29,362 nt of DNA from a virus, in IMG/VR virus record IMGVR_UViG_3300044701_004080, positions 1-29,362 of that record. One strand, given 5' to 3'. The notes beneath the pieces were generated by a model. It saw only the letters and a list, made by a program, of their open reading frames with translations, was not told the DNA's origin and did no database searches. Shown piece after piece: positions 1 through 7,635 of the stretch (positions are counted from its first letter, which is position 1; every line of letters starts with the position of its first letter). The translations under genes were made by a program, and so were the position numbers.

Positions 1-733
1 CAGATTCCGTTTTATGAACAACTACTTCTTCCTCTTCACCTAAGAAATGAACTTTTAATAGTTTATTAATTTCTTCTGTGGTTTTGTGTTCAAAGATACT
101 ATCCATTGATTTGAAGCTGTTGTAAACAGCTTCAAGGTCAGTTGCACCTTCTAAGACACTAGGAGACATGAATTTAGACGAGACATAGGTTGGATAACCT
201 CCTTCATTTTGTTCGACTTTAATGCGAAGATTACATCCTTTTTCCGAAAGATCAAATACCTTTGCTCCAAATTCTTCAGAGTCATCTCCACTAATAGCAT
301 CTGTAACAATTTTATTCAATTGTTTACCCATACGAAGAATTTTAACTTGTCCTTGATTCTCTGGAGTTGTAGGATCTTTTACAACATATACATTAACCAA
401 CCAATTTTCATTGCGGCGAATTGGTTGAATACGTTTAATTTCTCCTTCGTTGTTTGTACGATAGATTTTAGAGCGATATTCATCGATAGGACATCTCTCA
501 CCGTAAGTTGTCGGGCAAAGAACAGATACTAATTGATTGGTAACTGCACTTTTCCAAAGGTGATGGTAGTAGTGATAAATTGTTCTTTCTGGAGCTTGAA
601 TATTAGGAATGAGTCTTACAAGATAGGTGTTGCCTATCTCTAATTTCATAAAATCTCTAAATCCGCTTTCAGTTGTAGTTTTTTTATTGAGGGCTTCTTT
701 GATTGATTCGAATAGGTTTGATGTATATTTCAT
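1..733 (-). CDS. 32: Single-stranded DNA-binding protein gp32 (partial, 3' end cut by window)
   Basis: This protein coats single-stranded DNA during replication, recombination and repair, and organises the polymerase, helicase and recombinase. It is read from an ATG at 733; 244 codons are visible before the window edge, so the C-terminal part is missing. The basic N-terminal segment is followed by an OB-fold core. The stretch WLVNVYVVKDP-TPEN-GQV at about residues 107-125 matches the T4 gp32 core (WANILVVKDPAAPENEGKV). A putative zinc site holds His54/57/58, Cys73 and Cys81, but Asp84 stands where T4-type proteins carry the last cysteine. It lies 5 bp after the upstream 226-residue gene, as gene 32 follows gene 59 in T4. 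No Shine-Dalgarno sequence precedes the ATG. The family call is firm; zinc binding is uncertain. Confidence 0.93.
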   Translation of the reverse strand, partial: MKYTSNLFESIKEALNKKTTTESGFRDFMKLEIGNTYLVRLIPNIQAPERTIYHYYHHLWKSAVTNQLVSVLCPTTYGERCPIDEYRSKIYRTNNEGEIKRIQPIRRNENWLVNVYVVKDPTTPENQGQVKILRMGKQLNKIVTDAISGDDSEEFGAKVFDLSEKGCNLRIKVEQNEGGYPTYVSSKFMSPSVLEGATDLEAVYNSFKSMDSIFEHKTTEEINKLLKVHFLGEEEEVVVHKTES

Positions 734-738
734 ATGTT

Positions 739-1419
739 TTAATGTGTTTGTTTGTTTAATATTAAGTTCGAATTAACTTTTGTCAACTCGGATTTAATAA
801 AATCTTTAATTTTTTTGGTTCCTTCTTTAACGTATCGTTGCGTTTGTTCGGAATTGTAATATCGATTTTTATAAGCTGGTAAATTTGTCAATAAACTAGG
901 ACACCACAATTGTAATTCGTCTTTTTCAAAAGTTTGTAATTCCGAAAAATCTGTTAACTCCATAAGACTGTAAATATTGACTCGATGTTCTTTGTAATGT
1001 TGTAGCCAAATAGGCATTTTGCTTATACGGTATGAAGTGTATTGATCTAAAAAGATACTATGCTGTAAACAAAAAGAGGCAATATTATATAAGCTTTCTT
1101 TTATTTTTGGCAATTGTTTCTCAGGAGATTGGTCTTCCAATTGCTTTTGATATAATGTGTATGCTTTGATGGCTGCTCTTGTAGTAAAAAATTGTAAAGG
1201 AGGGGTTTGCTCGTTTGGATGCAATTGTGTTGGGGCATCAAAAAATTCTTGCCAACTAATGTGAGGAAATTTGCTGAAAAAGTTTTTTAATTTGTATAAA
1301 TTAATTGAAGTGTTTGGCGGTAAATTTGAAAAATCTTTACGAGGTTGAAATGGTTTACCTTTTCGTAAGCTTTTTAAATAACAGTTATAAATTGATTGTT
1401 CGGTTTTATTTAGGTTCAA
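739..1419 (-). CDS. Unknown protein in the T4 gene 59 position (candidate helicase loader)
   Basis: I do not recognise this 226-residue protein by sequence. It is Lys/Gln-rich, probably mostly helical, with no membrane segment or signal peptide. It sits directly upstream of gp32 and downstream of a roughly 100-residue gene, which is the T4 arrangement 33-59-32. T4 gp59, which loads the gp41 helicase onto gp32-coated DNA, is 217 residues, so position and length fit a divergent loader. This is a positional inference only. The start is a TTG at 1419: an in-frame TAA lies four codons upstream and no ATG occurs early in the frame. TTGA overlaps the TGA stop of the preceding gene by 4 bp, suggesting translational coupling. 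Confidence 0.75.
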   Translation of the reverse strand: MNLNKTEQSIYNCYLKSLRKGKPFQPRKDFSNLPPNTSINLYKLKNFFSKFPHISWQEFFDAPTQLHPNEQTPPLQFFTTRAAIKAYTLYQKQLEDQSPEKQLPKIKESLYNIASFCLQHSIFLDQYTSYRISKMPIWLQHYKEHRVNIYSLMELTDFSELQTFEKDELQLWCPSLLTNLPAYKNRYYNSEQTQRYVKEGTKKIKDFIKSELTKVNSNLILNKQTH

Positions 1420-1730
1420 GGTTTGTTTTTTAGTTTAGATTGTTTGTTTAATTTTGATCGAAAGATCTTTTTATAAATATTAGGTGTGCTTCCTAAATAT
1501 GCACGTATAATGTTTTGTAAACTTTGCTCTCCTACCAGCGCAAAATATAATTTTTGTGTTTTCTTATCGTCTATCAAAAATTTTAAAAAATTTAAATAAT
1601 TTAACTTTTTTCCTTTTGCTATACAAACGAATGAACCGAACTTTAAAGTTATTTCTTCAAATTCTGCCATGTCAAAAACACTAGAAGGGTTAATAGCGTC
1701 TTCTATTTGTTGAGTTGATGTGATGATCAT
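1416..1730 (-). CDS. Small unknown protein in the T4 gene 33 position
   Basis: This 104-residue protein has no recognised domain. It is acidic at the N-terminus and strongly basic at the C-terminus (KIFRSKLNKQSKLKNKP). ATG at 1730 overlaps the TGA of the upstream DHH gene (ATGA), and its own stop overlaps the TTG start of the next gene, so it is embedded in one translation unit. T4 gene 33, the 112-residue late-transcription coactivator, occupies the same place before 59 and 32. However, the hydrophobic-acidic C-terminus by which T4 gp33 contacts the sliding clamp is absent, and I see no convincing residue match. Coding status is well supported by the overlaps; function is open. Confidence 0.7.
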   Translation of the reverse strand: MIITSTQQIEDAINPSSVFDMAEFEEITLKFGSFVCIAKGKKLNYLNFLKFLIDDKKTQKLYFALVGEQSLQNIIRAYLGSTPNIYKKIFRSKLNKQSKLKNKP

Positions 1731-2617
1731 ATGGGTTTTAAATTTTTAGTTAATTCCATAAACAACGGAGTAATTTTACCTCCTGCTGCATATGTGTGAC
1801 CTCCACCATCACAAATTTTTGACGCAAACTGGTCTAAATCTATAGGATCTGAAGAAGGTGTCTGTCTAATCGATACTTTTTCATTTTTAGTATTAATAAA
1901 AAAGAATATATCTGGTTTATATTTAGTTATTAAAAGATCCATTACTTGAGGCACTATTTTAGGAACCATTGCAGCAAAAACGGTTTTTTGTTTACCTCCT
2001 ATATTTAAATTACCGTAATAAATTGGTACTGACTCAGCTTCTGCAGCTGCTTGTTTTTTAATGTAATTAATAGCTCTTCTTTGCGACTCTGTAAATCCTT
2101 TAAACCCTTTATAGTAGTCTTTAATAAAGTTTGAAAATTTATTACGGTACTCACTCCAAAAAATAATGTTAAGGTCGTAAGAATCTGGGAGTTGAAGCTT
2201 GTACGAATCAAAATCATCTGCAAGGGCTATGAGTAATTTTTGTTCCTGGGAAAGTTCCGGGGAACTAGGTTTAAAAATTTTTCTCATCCATAAAGCATTT
2301 GATGAAAATTCTTGATATAAGACTTTTGCTTTATCGAACTTTTGTAAATATTGTTCGGATGATTTGTGGTGATCTATAATGGTTATATTTTCTTGATTTA
2401 AATCCGGTAAAAATTCATCTCTTAACGCTAAATCCAAAACAAAAGTTGATGGTGAATTGTGGGTATTATTAATTTGAGGTTTTAATTTAGTCGAAATGTC
2501 TAAATTATTTAAAGGAGTATATTCAAAAGACGAATCTGGTCTTGCCCACATTAACACTAAAAGGCTGATAGCGCCGTCTAGATCATTGTGTGTAAAAACG
2601 TGATAACACTTTTGCAT
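1727..2617 (-). CDS. DHH/DHHA1-family phosphoesterase (RecJ/NrnA-like)
   Basis: This predicted Mn-dependent phosphoesterase is 296 residues long. Motif I is HNDLDG (residues 10-15). An Asp in VLDLALRD follows, then DHH in IIDHHKS (about 81-87) and a fourth motif ALADDFDSY (about 131-139). The DHHA1 glycine-rich substrate motif GGGHTYAAGGK lies near the C-terminus. The length and two-domain plan fit NrnA or oligoribonuclease-like enzymes better than full-length RecJ. Members degrade short oligonucleotides or pAp, or act as 5' exonucleases on ssDNA. Lying between the helicase gene and gp32, it probably acts in DNA metabolism, such as primer or short-oligonucleotide turnover; that role is inferred. 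ATG at 2617, 23 bp after gp41. Confidence 0.9.
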   Translation of the reverse strand: MQKCYHVFTHNDLDGAISLLVLMWARPDSSFEYTPLNNLDISTKLKPQINNTHNSPSTFVLDLALRDEFLPDLNQENITIIDHHKSSEQYLQKFDKAKVLYQEFSSNALWMRKIFKPSSPELSQEQKLLIALADDFDSYKLQLPDSYDLNIIFWSEYRNKFSNFIKDYYKGFKGFTESQRRAINYIKKQAAAEAESVPIYYGNLNIGGKQKTVFAAMVPKIVPQVMDLLITKYKPDIFFFINTKNEKVSIRQTPSSDPIDLDQFASKICDGGGHTYAAGGKITPLFMELTKNLKPI

Positions 2618-2640
2618 GTCTCATATTTAATAAAAGGATG

Positions 2641-4023
2641 TCAGTTGTCACTGTCTTCCTGCAATCCTTCAATGATATTCAACGTGTTAGCAATACTTTG
2701 AACCTGACCGGGAATATTTTGTCTTTGGCTTGTAAAAGATTTAGACACATCGTCAGGATCACTTAGAGATAAGGTTGGATAATCTATCTCTAGCACTGTA
2801 TGGCATTGTCTAGGACCAAATCTATTTTTAGTAATTCCTAAATGTATCAACCCTAATTCGAAATCTTCTTCTTCGGTCCATATAGAAAATTGCGCATCTG
2901 CTGTATGTGCTAACCCCATAGACTCGCTTACCGTTTCTAACCCAGGATTATTTTGTTCATAAGCAGATCTGTTGGCCTGTGTAGCTGATATAACCGGACA
3001 ACTAAAATGGTATGACAATGCCCTAACTAATTCTGTTATTTGTTTAATCCCTTCATACGAATTCATACCCCTATCAACAGGAGCCAACAAATTAAGATAA
3101 TCTAAAACGATAGCATCAGGTTTGACACCTTTTCTCGTTAATCTTTCAATATATGCTTTAATTTGTAAAGGGGTAACACTTTTAGGAGGAAACTCTTTAA
3201 TAATCAATTTAGCATCTGAATGCTTTAGTTTATATGTATTAATTTCTTGCTTTAAAGGTTCTATCTGCATGGATAGATCATTCATAGGAATGCGTGATAA
3301 TTGAGCACTTATGCGTTTAGCATATACTTGTTCTGACATTTCTAAAGATATTAAAACAACTGTTTTATTTTGGCTTAGAATGTTCGTTGCTATATTGCCT
3401 AGAAAAATAGATTTACCTACGTTTGTCACACCATAAAACACATATAAAGCTCTACCTTCCGCTAAAAACCCTCCACCGATGCGATCATCTAACCATTTCC
3501 ACCCTGAAGGAACCACCTTAAAAACTTTTTGTAAATCTTCACAATGTTGATCTATAGATTCTAAATAATCCAATCCATAGTTTTCTACAAGATTGATACC
3601 ACAAGCCTTTTCAAAGTCTAATAATATCTTAGCTGTATTGATTTGACCGGATTGAACATCTATTGATGTTTTTAAAACAGTATTATAAACTGCCTTTTCT
3701 TTTAAAAACCTTTCGGTATTGGTGAGTAAAACATCTTTGTCATAGCTTTTATCTATGTCTGCAAATCCTAAAGCGACTTGTTTTAGTGCGTTACGTTTTT
3801 CTGGATCTACTAAATGTAATTTTAACTCTGTAATATTTGGAACTTTACCGTGAACTGAGTAAAACTCGCTCAAACTTTCAAACACTGTTCTAATATTCTG
3901 ATCCTCAAAGTAACTAGGAACTGCATGATCAATAACACTTTCTAGATAAATTGGATCCATCAAGGCATTATATACAATGACCTTTTCTAAAAGATTAGTA
4001 TCCAGTGCAAGAGTTTTAGCCAC
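2641..4023 (-). CDS. 41: Replicative DNA helicase gp41 (DnaB-like)
   Basis: This hexameric 5'-3' helicase unwinds DNA ahead of the fork and in T4 pairs with the gp61 primase. It has 460 residues (T4 gp41 is 475). The N-terminal roughly 150 residues form a helical DnaB-N-like domain. A RecA-like motor follows, with Walker A GVTNVGKS (198-205), an ISLEMS segment (225-230), Walker B AIVLDYL (304-310) and the ATQANRS motif (347-353). The predicted start is a GTG at 4023, with TATATTAATAAG just upstream and no Shine-Dalgarno sequence. No ATG lies close by in frame. It follows queD by 34 bp. No gp61 primase gene is in the window. Confidence 0.95.
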   Translation of the reverse strand: MAKTLALDTNLLEKVIVYNALMDPIYLESVIDHAVPSYFEDQNIRTVFESLSEFYSVHGKVPNITELKLHLVDPEKRNALKQVALGFADIDKSYDKDVLLTNTERFLKEKAVYNTVLKTSIDVQSGQINTAKILLDFEKACGINLVENYGLDYLESIDQHCEDLQKVFKVVPSGWKWLDDRIGGGFLAEGRALYVFYGVTNVGKSIFLGNIATNILSQNKTVVLISLEMSEQVYAKRISAQLSRIPMNDLSMQIEPLKQEINTYKLKHSDAKLIIKEFPPKSVTPLQIKAYIERLTRKGVKPDAIVLDYLNLLAPVDRGMNSYEGIKQITELVRALSYHFSCPVISATQANRSAYEQNNPGLETVSESMGLAHTADAQFSIWTEEEDFELGLIHLGITKNRFGPRQCHTVLEIDYPTLSLSDPDDVSKSFTSQRQNIPGQVQSIANTLNIIEGLQEDSDN

Positions 4024-4057
4024 CTTATTAATATAAAGGATTTTTTGTGAATTTCAA

Positions 4058-4540
4058 TTAAAGAATAACTGGATGATTATAAGATTCTGAAGTTACACTT
4101 GGTAAAGTAGGTTTAATATATTTTGCTGAATTTTTTTCATGCTCCCAAACCTCAATTTGTTCAACCCAAACTCTATTTTCAGTTGCATTCCTAACAAATT
4201 TATCAGAAATATCATAAACCTTTTCTGCAAATTTTTCAATACCTACTCCATCCATAACTATAACCCTAGCTGCATCATTTTTTTCTAATTGATAAAATAA
4301 CTCCAAACAAGGATCATTAGAACTAATAACCAGAGTATGATCAAAAACGTTTTCTAATTCAATTTTTAATTGTTTAAGTCCGCCAAAATCCATAACCCAA
4401 TTGTTTTCATCTAATTTGTTACAAGCAAACCAGATTTTGGATAACAACCTATAACCATGTAAATGACGGCAATGAGATTGTGCTTTTGGTTGTCTAAATG
4501 CGCACGACCCTAATTCAATTATCTTCGTCGATTGATACAT
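4058..4540 (-). CDS. queD: QueD-like 6-carboxytetrahydropterin synthase (divergent subfamily)
   Basis: QueD converts dihydroneopterin triphosphate to 6-carboxy-tetrahydropterin, the step before QueE in 7-deazaguanine synthesis. The T-fold signatures are visible: the HCRHLHGY segment (residues 23-30) with catalytic Cys24, VMDFGGLK (49-56), the catalytic pair FDHT (Asp67-His68), and a substrate-binding Glu around 102. The usual zinc motif CxxLHGH reads CRHLHGY, and the usual upstream zinc His is replaced by Cys13, so the metal site is non-standard. I recall this SCAFRQ...HCR.LHGY form from alphaproteobacterial and phage relatives, so it may be a subfamily trait. The ATG at 4540 lies inside the end of uvsX (26 bp overlap). 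Confidence 0.85.
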   Translation of the reverse strand: MYQSTKIIELGSCAFRQPKAQSHCRHLHGYRLLSKIWFACNKLDENNWVMDFGGLKQLKIELENVFDHTLVISSNDPCLELFYQLEKNDAARVIVMDGVGIEKFAEKVYDISDKFVRNATENRVWVEQIEVWEHEKNSAKYIKPTLPSVTSESYNHPVIL

Positions 4541-5663
4541 TTTCTTCGACCTCTTCTAAAGGTTGTTCTTCTAGTAATTCTTTTTTGTATTTTAATTCTA
4601 CTTGAAGTTTTTTCTCTAATTCTGGTAAAATTTTATTTTCCCATATGTCTTCGTCTTGTCTCCAGGTTTTATAGTATCCTAATTTGGTGCCGTCTGCTAA
4701 TGCAAATGTAGGACCGTTTTGGATGACTATTCCATAACCTAAAGCCATGTCTAAAAGACCAGTATATCTTCCAAGCCCAGATTTAAAATTTAAATACATT
4801 TCTGCTTCTAAAAATGGAGGAGCAAAACGATTTTTAATTGTTAAGGTTCTAACTGTAATACCGTTAATATCTTTAGCTATAGGAGCAATATCTTCTACAG
4901 CATCTCTATTAGAATTCTGCCCACCAGAAGATTTTTCATTTTTAACTGCCATTTGTACTAAGACGGAAGCTAGATACAATGGTCCAGATCCTCCTGATTG
5001 TTGTTTAACAAGAGAAGGATACATATCTGCAGGATTAGCATAGATATGATTTGAAAAGATCACAGGTGTATCAGCTTTAGCTGCTTTTAAAGTTAATACT
5101 CGCATCATGCTTTTCAAACCTTTAGCTCTAGTTCCCATGTCCATAGCTTCTTTACCAGCTGCTACGTCATTCATTTCTTTAGTAGATACTAGATTGCCTA
5201 AAGAATCTATAGCTATAATAAACTTCCCTTTAAGATTTTTTTCTATAACCGAATCTAAAAATGCCGATACTTGATTACGACATTGTTCTACGGTTTCAAC
5301 TGGACAGTATTTTATTTTAGATGCGTCACATCCTAAACCTTCTGCTGTGTCTTTATCTACAGCATTTTCTGTATCAAAAACAACTGCATATCTACCACTT
5401 TTTTGTGCATTAGCTATTATTTTATTAATGATATAGGTTTTGCCGCAAGCTTGTGGTCCGCTAAATCCGGTCAATCTTCCAGAAGGAATACCACCGTACA
5501 ATGAACCACTAATGATAGCATTTAAAGCTAAACACCCAGTATCAATCCAAGAGCTAACTTGAGATAAGGTATTTTGATCTAAAAAAGAAGCATCTGGATT
5601 TAGATCGTCTAATACTTTAAAAGCTGCAGTAATTTCTGCAGATTGTTCTTTATGTTTAGGCAT
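4515..5663 (-). CDS. uvsX: RecA-like recombinase UvsX
   Basis: UvsX forms filaments on ssDNA and drives strand invasion in recombination-dependent replication and repair. It has 382 residues (T4 UvsX about 390). Walker A is GPQACGKT (69-76), the catalytic Glu lies in FDTEN (96-100), and Walker B is FIIAIDS (148-154). The L2-like region around SNHIYANP...QQSGGSGPLY matches UvsX/RecA DNA-binding loops. The C-terminus is acidic (about 365-382), as in T4 UvsX. ATG at 5663 lies 5 bp after the preceding small gene, and its last codons overlap queD. No Shine-Dalgarno sequence is seen. Confidence 0.95.
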   Translation of the reverse strand: MPKHKEQSAEITAAFKVLDDLNPDASFLDQNTLSQVSSWIDTGCLALNAIISGSLYGGIPSGRLTGFSGPQACGKTYIINKIIANAQKSGRYAVVFDTENAVDKDTAEGLGCDASKIKYCPVETVEQCRNQVSAFLDSVIEKNLKGKFIIAIDSLGNLVSTKEMNDVAAGKEAMDMGTRAKGLKSMMRVLTLKAAKADTPVIFSNHIYANPADMYPSLVKQQSGGSGPLYLASVLVQMAVKNEKSSGGQNSNRDAVEDIAPIAKDINGITVRTLTIKNRFAPPFLEAEMYLNFKSGLGRYTGLLDMALGYGIVIQNGPTFALADGTKLGYYKTWRQDEDIWENKILPELEKKLQVELKYKKELLEEQPLEEVEENVSIDEDN

Positions 5664-5668
5664 GAAGA

Positions 5669-6067
5669 TTACTCGTCAAATAGGTTGATTACAGAATTGC
5701 CTGGTTGGTTTGATTGTGCAGCGGCTGGTTGAGCGGCTGGTGGAACAAAAACATTGCTTTTGTTAAACAATTGAGAGTATTGAGCTTGTAAACGGAAATC
5801 TAAAGCATCTGTATAAATTTCTGTGACGTTTTCTTTTTTGTATTCAAAGGTAACATCTCCAGTTTTATCTGCTAAAAATTCTCTAAAAAATAATGGCAGC
5901 AATTGTACTGACATTCTTCCAGATTGATCTTGAGGTACGATATGCAACACAACTGGGTTTTTAATACCCAAAATTTGGTCGTTGGTTTTTTCTTGATTGA
6001 CTTCACCAATAATGGTTCTGCCAACGCTATCTAGGATTGCTGTTATTGTAGTTTTATTTTCACTCAT
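5669..6067 (-). CDS. Conserved T4-like phage protein of unknown function next to uvsX
   Basis: This 132-residue protein begins with an ALLDSVGRTIIGE-like segment (here ITAILDSVGRTIIGEV, residues 8-23) that I associate with a small protein conserved in marine T4-like phages, including cyanophages. Its function is not known to me. The core (about 35-105) looks like mixed alpha/beta. A linker rich in Ala, Pro and Gln (about 107-122) follows, and the protein ends NSVINLFDE. That hydrophobic-acidic tail resembles sliding-clamp-binding peptides; the DNA polymerase in this window also ends with an LFD-containing tail (TDLFDLFS). A replication or recombination accessory role is inferred from this and from the adjacency to uvsX. 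ATG at 6067 follows a TA-only stretch. Confidence 0.8.
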   Translation of the reverse strand: MSENKTTITAILDSVGRTIIGEVNQEKTNDQILGIKNPVVLHIVPQDQSGRMSVQLLPLFFREFLADKTGDVTFEYKKENVTEIYTDALDFRLQAQYSQLFNKSNVFVPPAAQPAAAQSNQPGNSVINLFDE

Positions 6068-6093
6068 ATTTATAATATATATTAAAAACGAAA

Positions 6094-6747
6094 TTATTCA
6101 ACGGGAGAACCCCATTGTAATGCTTTAGAAATGTTAGGAAAATGCTCAACAAATATTTTTTTAATTTGCTCTGCTATTAAACGATGCTCTAATTGAGTGT
6201 CTGGATTTGTTCTTAAATCTATATAATGTATCCAACTCCTTACAGATCCGTTCATATACAGTGTTGATTCTGTGCTCAACGGTAAAATCATTCTTGCACA
6301 TTCCTTAGCTGCTCCTTTATTTAAAAGATTATTATACAACCTAAGACCATCTTGCAAATACTCTTTAATGGAATTTATTTCTTCTTCATTTAAATCCAAA
6401 ATTTCTGTACTTGATTGTCTATTTTTTTCTGCTTGTTTACGAATATCAAATGAATGTATGTTAGTTGCTGCGCTATATCTTTGACTAAATTCTTGAAAAC
6501 TAAAGCTTCTATGTCTTAAAATTTGAGCAGCTATGGCTCTAGAAGTTGTTATTTCAACAGCAACATTTACCATTTCAAAAGGAGACCAGTGTTTATGGTC
6601 TATTAAATATTTTAATAATTTAGGTCCAGTTTCTGTGTTCAACTGGTTTGATGGATTTGATACTCTTGCACAATAACTTATTAAATCTTCTGCATTAAGA
6701 AGTCCTTCAACACATGGTTTGGTAACGCTTATTAATTTTACTGACAT
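6094..6747 (-). CDS. thyX: Flavin-dependent thymidylate synthase ThyX
   Basis: ThyX makes dTMP from dUMP using methylene-tetrahydrofolate, FAD and NAD(P)H, supplying thymidine for phage DNA. The 217-residue length is typical. The diagnostic RHR-x7-S motif is present at residues 78-88 (RHRSFSFQEFS), followed by QRYS. The C-terminal ESTLYMNGSVRSWIHYIDLR segment (about 159-178) matches the conserved RN..R/H..R substrate region. The ATG at 6747 overlaps the end of the DpdA-like gene by 10 bp. Together they occupy the interval between polymerase and uvsX where T4 carries its own nucleotide-modifying genes (42 and beta-gt). Confidence 0.96.
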   Translation of the reverse strand: MSVKLISVTKPCVEGLLNAEDLISYCARVSNPSNQLNTETGPKLLKYLIDHKHWSPFEMVNVAVEITTSRAIAAQILRHRSFSFQEFSQRYSAATNIHSFDIRKQAEKNRQSSTEILDLNEEEINSIKEYLQDGLRLYNNLLNKGAAKECARMILPLSTESTLYMNGSVRSWIHYIDLRTNPDTQLEHRLIAEQIKKIFVEHFPNISKALQWGSPVE

Positions 6748-7601
6748 AGAATATTTTTCTTAAAAAATTTAACATTCGATTCAATAGTAGACCATTGATC
6801 ATTTGATACAGGCTCATCAAAAATATCTACTATTTTTTCAGTTCTTTTGGTTACGGTATTAATTTGATTGTAATAATCAAGGTTAAAGAAACCTGCTACA
6901 ACTGGATGTGAGGTATCGATAGACTCAATAAAAGAATATCGATAACAATCTGGATGTTTACCATAGGTCCAAAATTCAGTAGGTGTACCACATCCTAACA
7001 AATGATGTTTTTTATGATAATCTATAATTCCATCGTCTATAAATTTATTAATTAAATTATACCTTCCCATACTATATGCTTGTGGTTTTCTTTCTGTTTT
7101 AACGTCTAGAGCATTAATTGCTGGATCGTTTTCTAAAAGATCTTGTTCTAATGCTTGTTGCCAAAAATAATCATATCCAAAGCTGATCGCCACCTTATCT
7201 GCCTGGTCTGCCATAAATTTATATGACTCTACTAGCTCTTCATAAGAGGTTCCTTGTATAACACCCACTCTTTTACTAGGTATCATATGAGTAGGAAATG
7301 TGGTTAAAAATTTTTCAAAACTTTCAAAATTCGCATTTTTATCCTGGAAAACGTCTGGAATTATATATTCATCTGGCTGCAATTTCGTAACCCAATCAAA
7401 ATATTTTTCCCAGTCATATGCATGACCCAATTCATAGGTGCTACAATCCATAATGATACGACGACCGTTTTCTTTAGCTTTAAAGAAAAAATCTCTGTAT
7501 GTTTCATTTTCATCCAATAAATGAACCAAACAGTAGTCGTAGTCTGTAATAGACTGAACTTTATCCATTATTTGTAGTGGTGCTTCGTGTGCTATTAACA
7601 T
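6738..7601 (-). CDS. DpdA/tRNA-guanine transglycosylase-superfamily protein
   Basis: This 287-residue predicted TIM-barrel protein resembles tRNA-guanine transglycosylases and the phage/bacterial DpdA enzymes that swap guanine for a 7-deazaguanine in DNA. Supporting segments are IIMDCSTYELG (49-59, candidate catalytic Asp52), PDVFQD (82-87), RVGVIQGTSYEELVESYKF (111-129), VAISFGYD (137-144), LLGCGTPTEF (201-210) and SFIESIDTS (223-231, candidate nucleophile Asp229). The CxCxxC...H zinc site of tRNA-acting TGTs is not present, which favours the DpdA branch over a tRNA enzyme. QueD and QueE nearby support a 7-deazaguanine role. Superfamily membership is fairly secure, the DNA substrate is inferred. 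ATG at 7601. Confidence 0.75.
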   Translation of the reverse strand: MLIAHEAPLQIMDKVQSITDYDYCLVHLLDENETYRDFFFKAKENGRRIIMDCSTYELGHAYDWEKYFDWVTKLQPDEYIIPDVFQDKNANFESFEKFLTTFPTHMIPSKRVGVIQGTSYEELVESYKFMADQADKVAISFGYDYFWQQALEQDLLENDPAINALDVKTERKPQAYSMGRYNLINKFIDDGIIDYHKKHHLLGCGTPTEFWTYGKHPDCYRYSFIESIDTSHPVVAGFFNLDYYNQINTVTKRTEKIVDIFDEPVSNDQWSTIESNVKFFKKNILCQ

Positions 7602-7635
7602 AATTTTTAGAATTTTAAGAAGTTTTTATAGAAAA

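Noticed and set aside
209-532. A 107-residue open frame on the plus strand, and other plus-strand frames such as 3122-3304, 4747-5043, 12894-13187, 13959-14252 and 28610-28888
   Set aside because: They lie antisense to well-supported genes, have low-complexity translations (Phe/Ile/Ser-rich) and no recognisable domains. They are expected by chance opposite AT-rich genes.
1581-1605. AT-rich near-palindromic stretch in the 104-residue gene
   Set aside because: It is simple A/T sequence coding for Leu, Asn, Lys and Phe, with no defined stem.
2005-2223. A 72-residue minus-strand frame inside the DHH gene, and a similar 81-residue one at 19799-20044
   Set aside because: Both overlap a real gene on the same strand in another frame and have no family resemblance.
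6066-6073. TATAAATA on the minus strand, the T4 late-promoter consensus
   Set aside because: It overlaps the ATG of the small gene before uvsX, so transcription would start inside the gene; the region is pure A/T and chance is likely.
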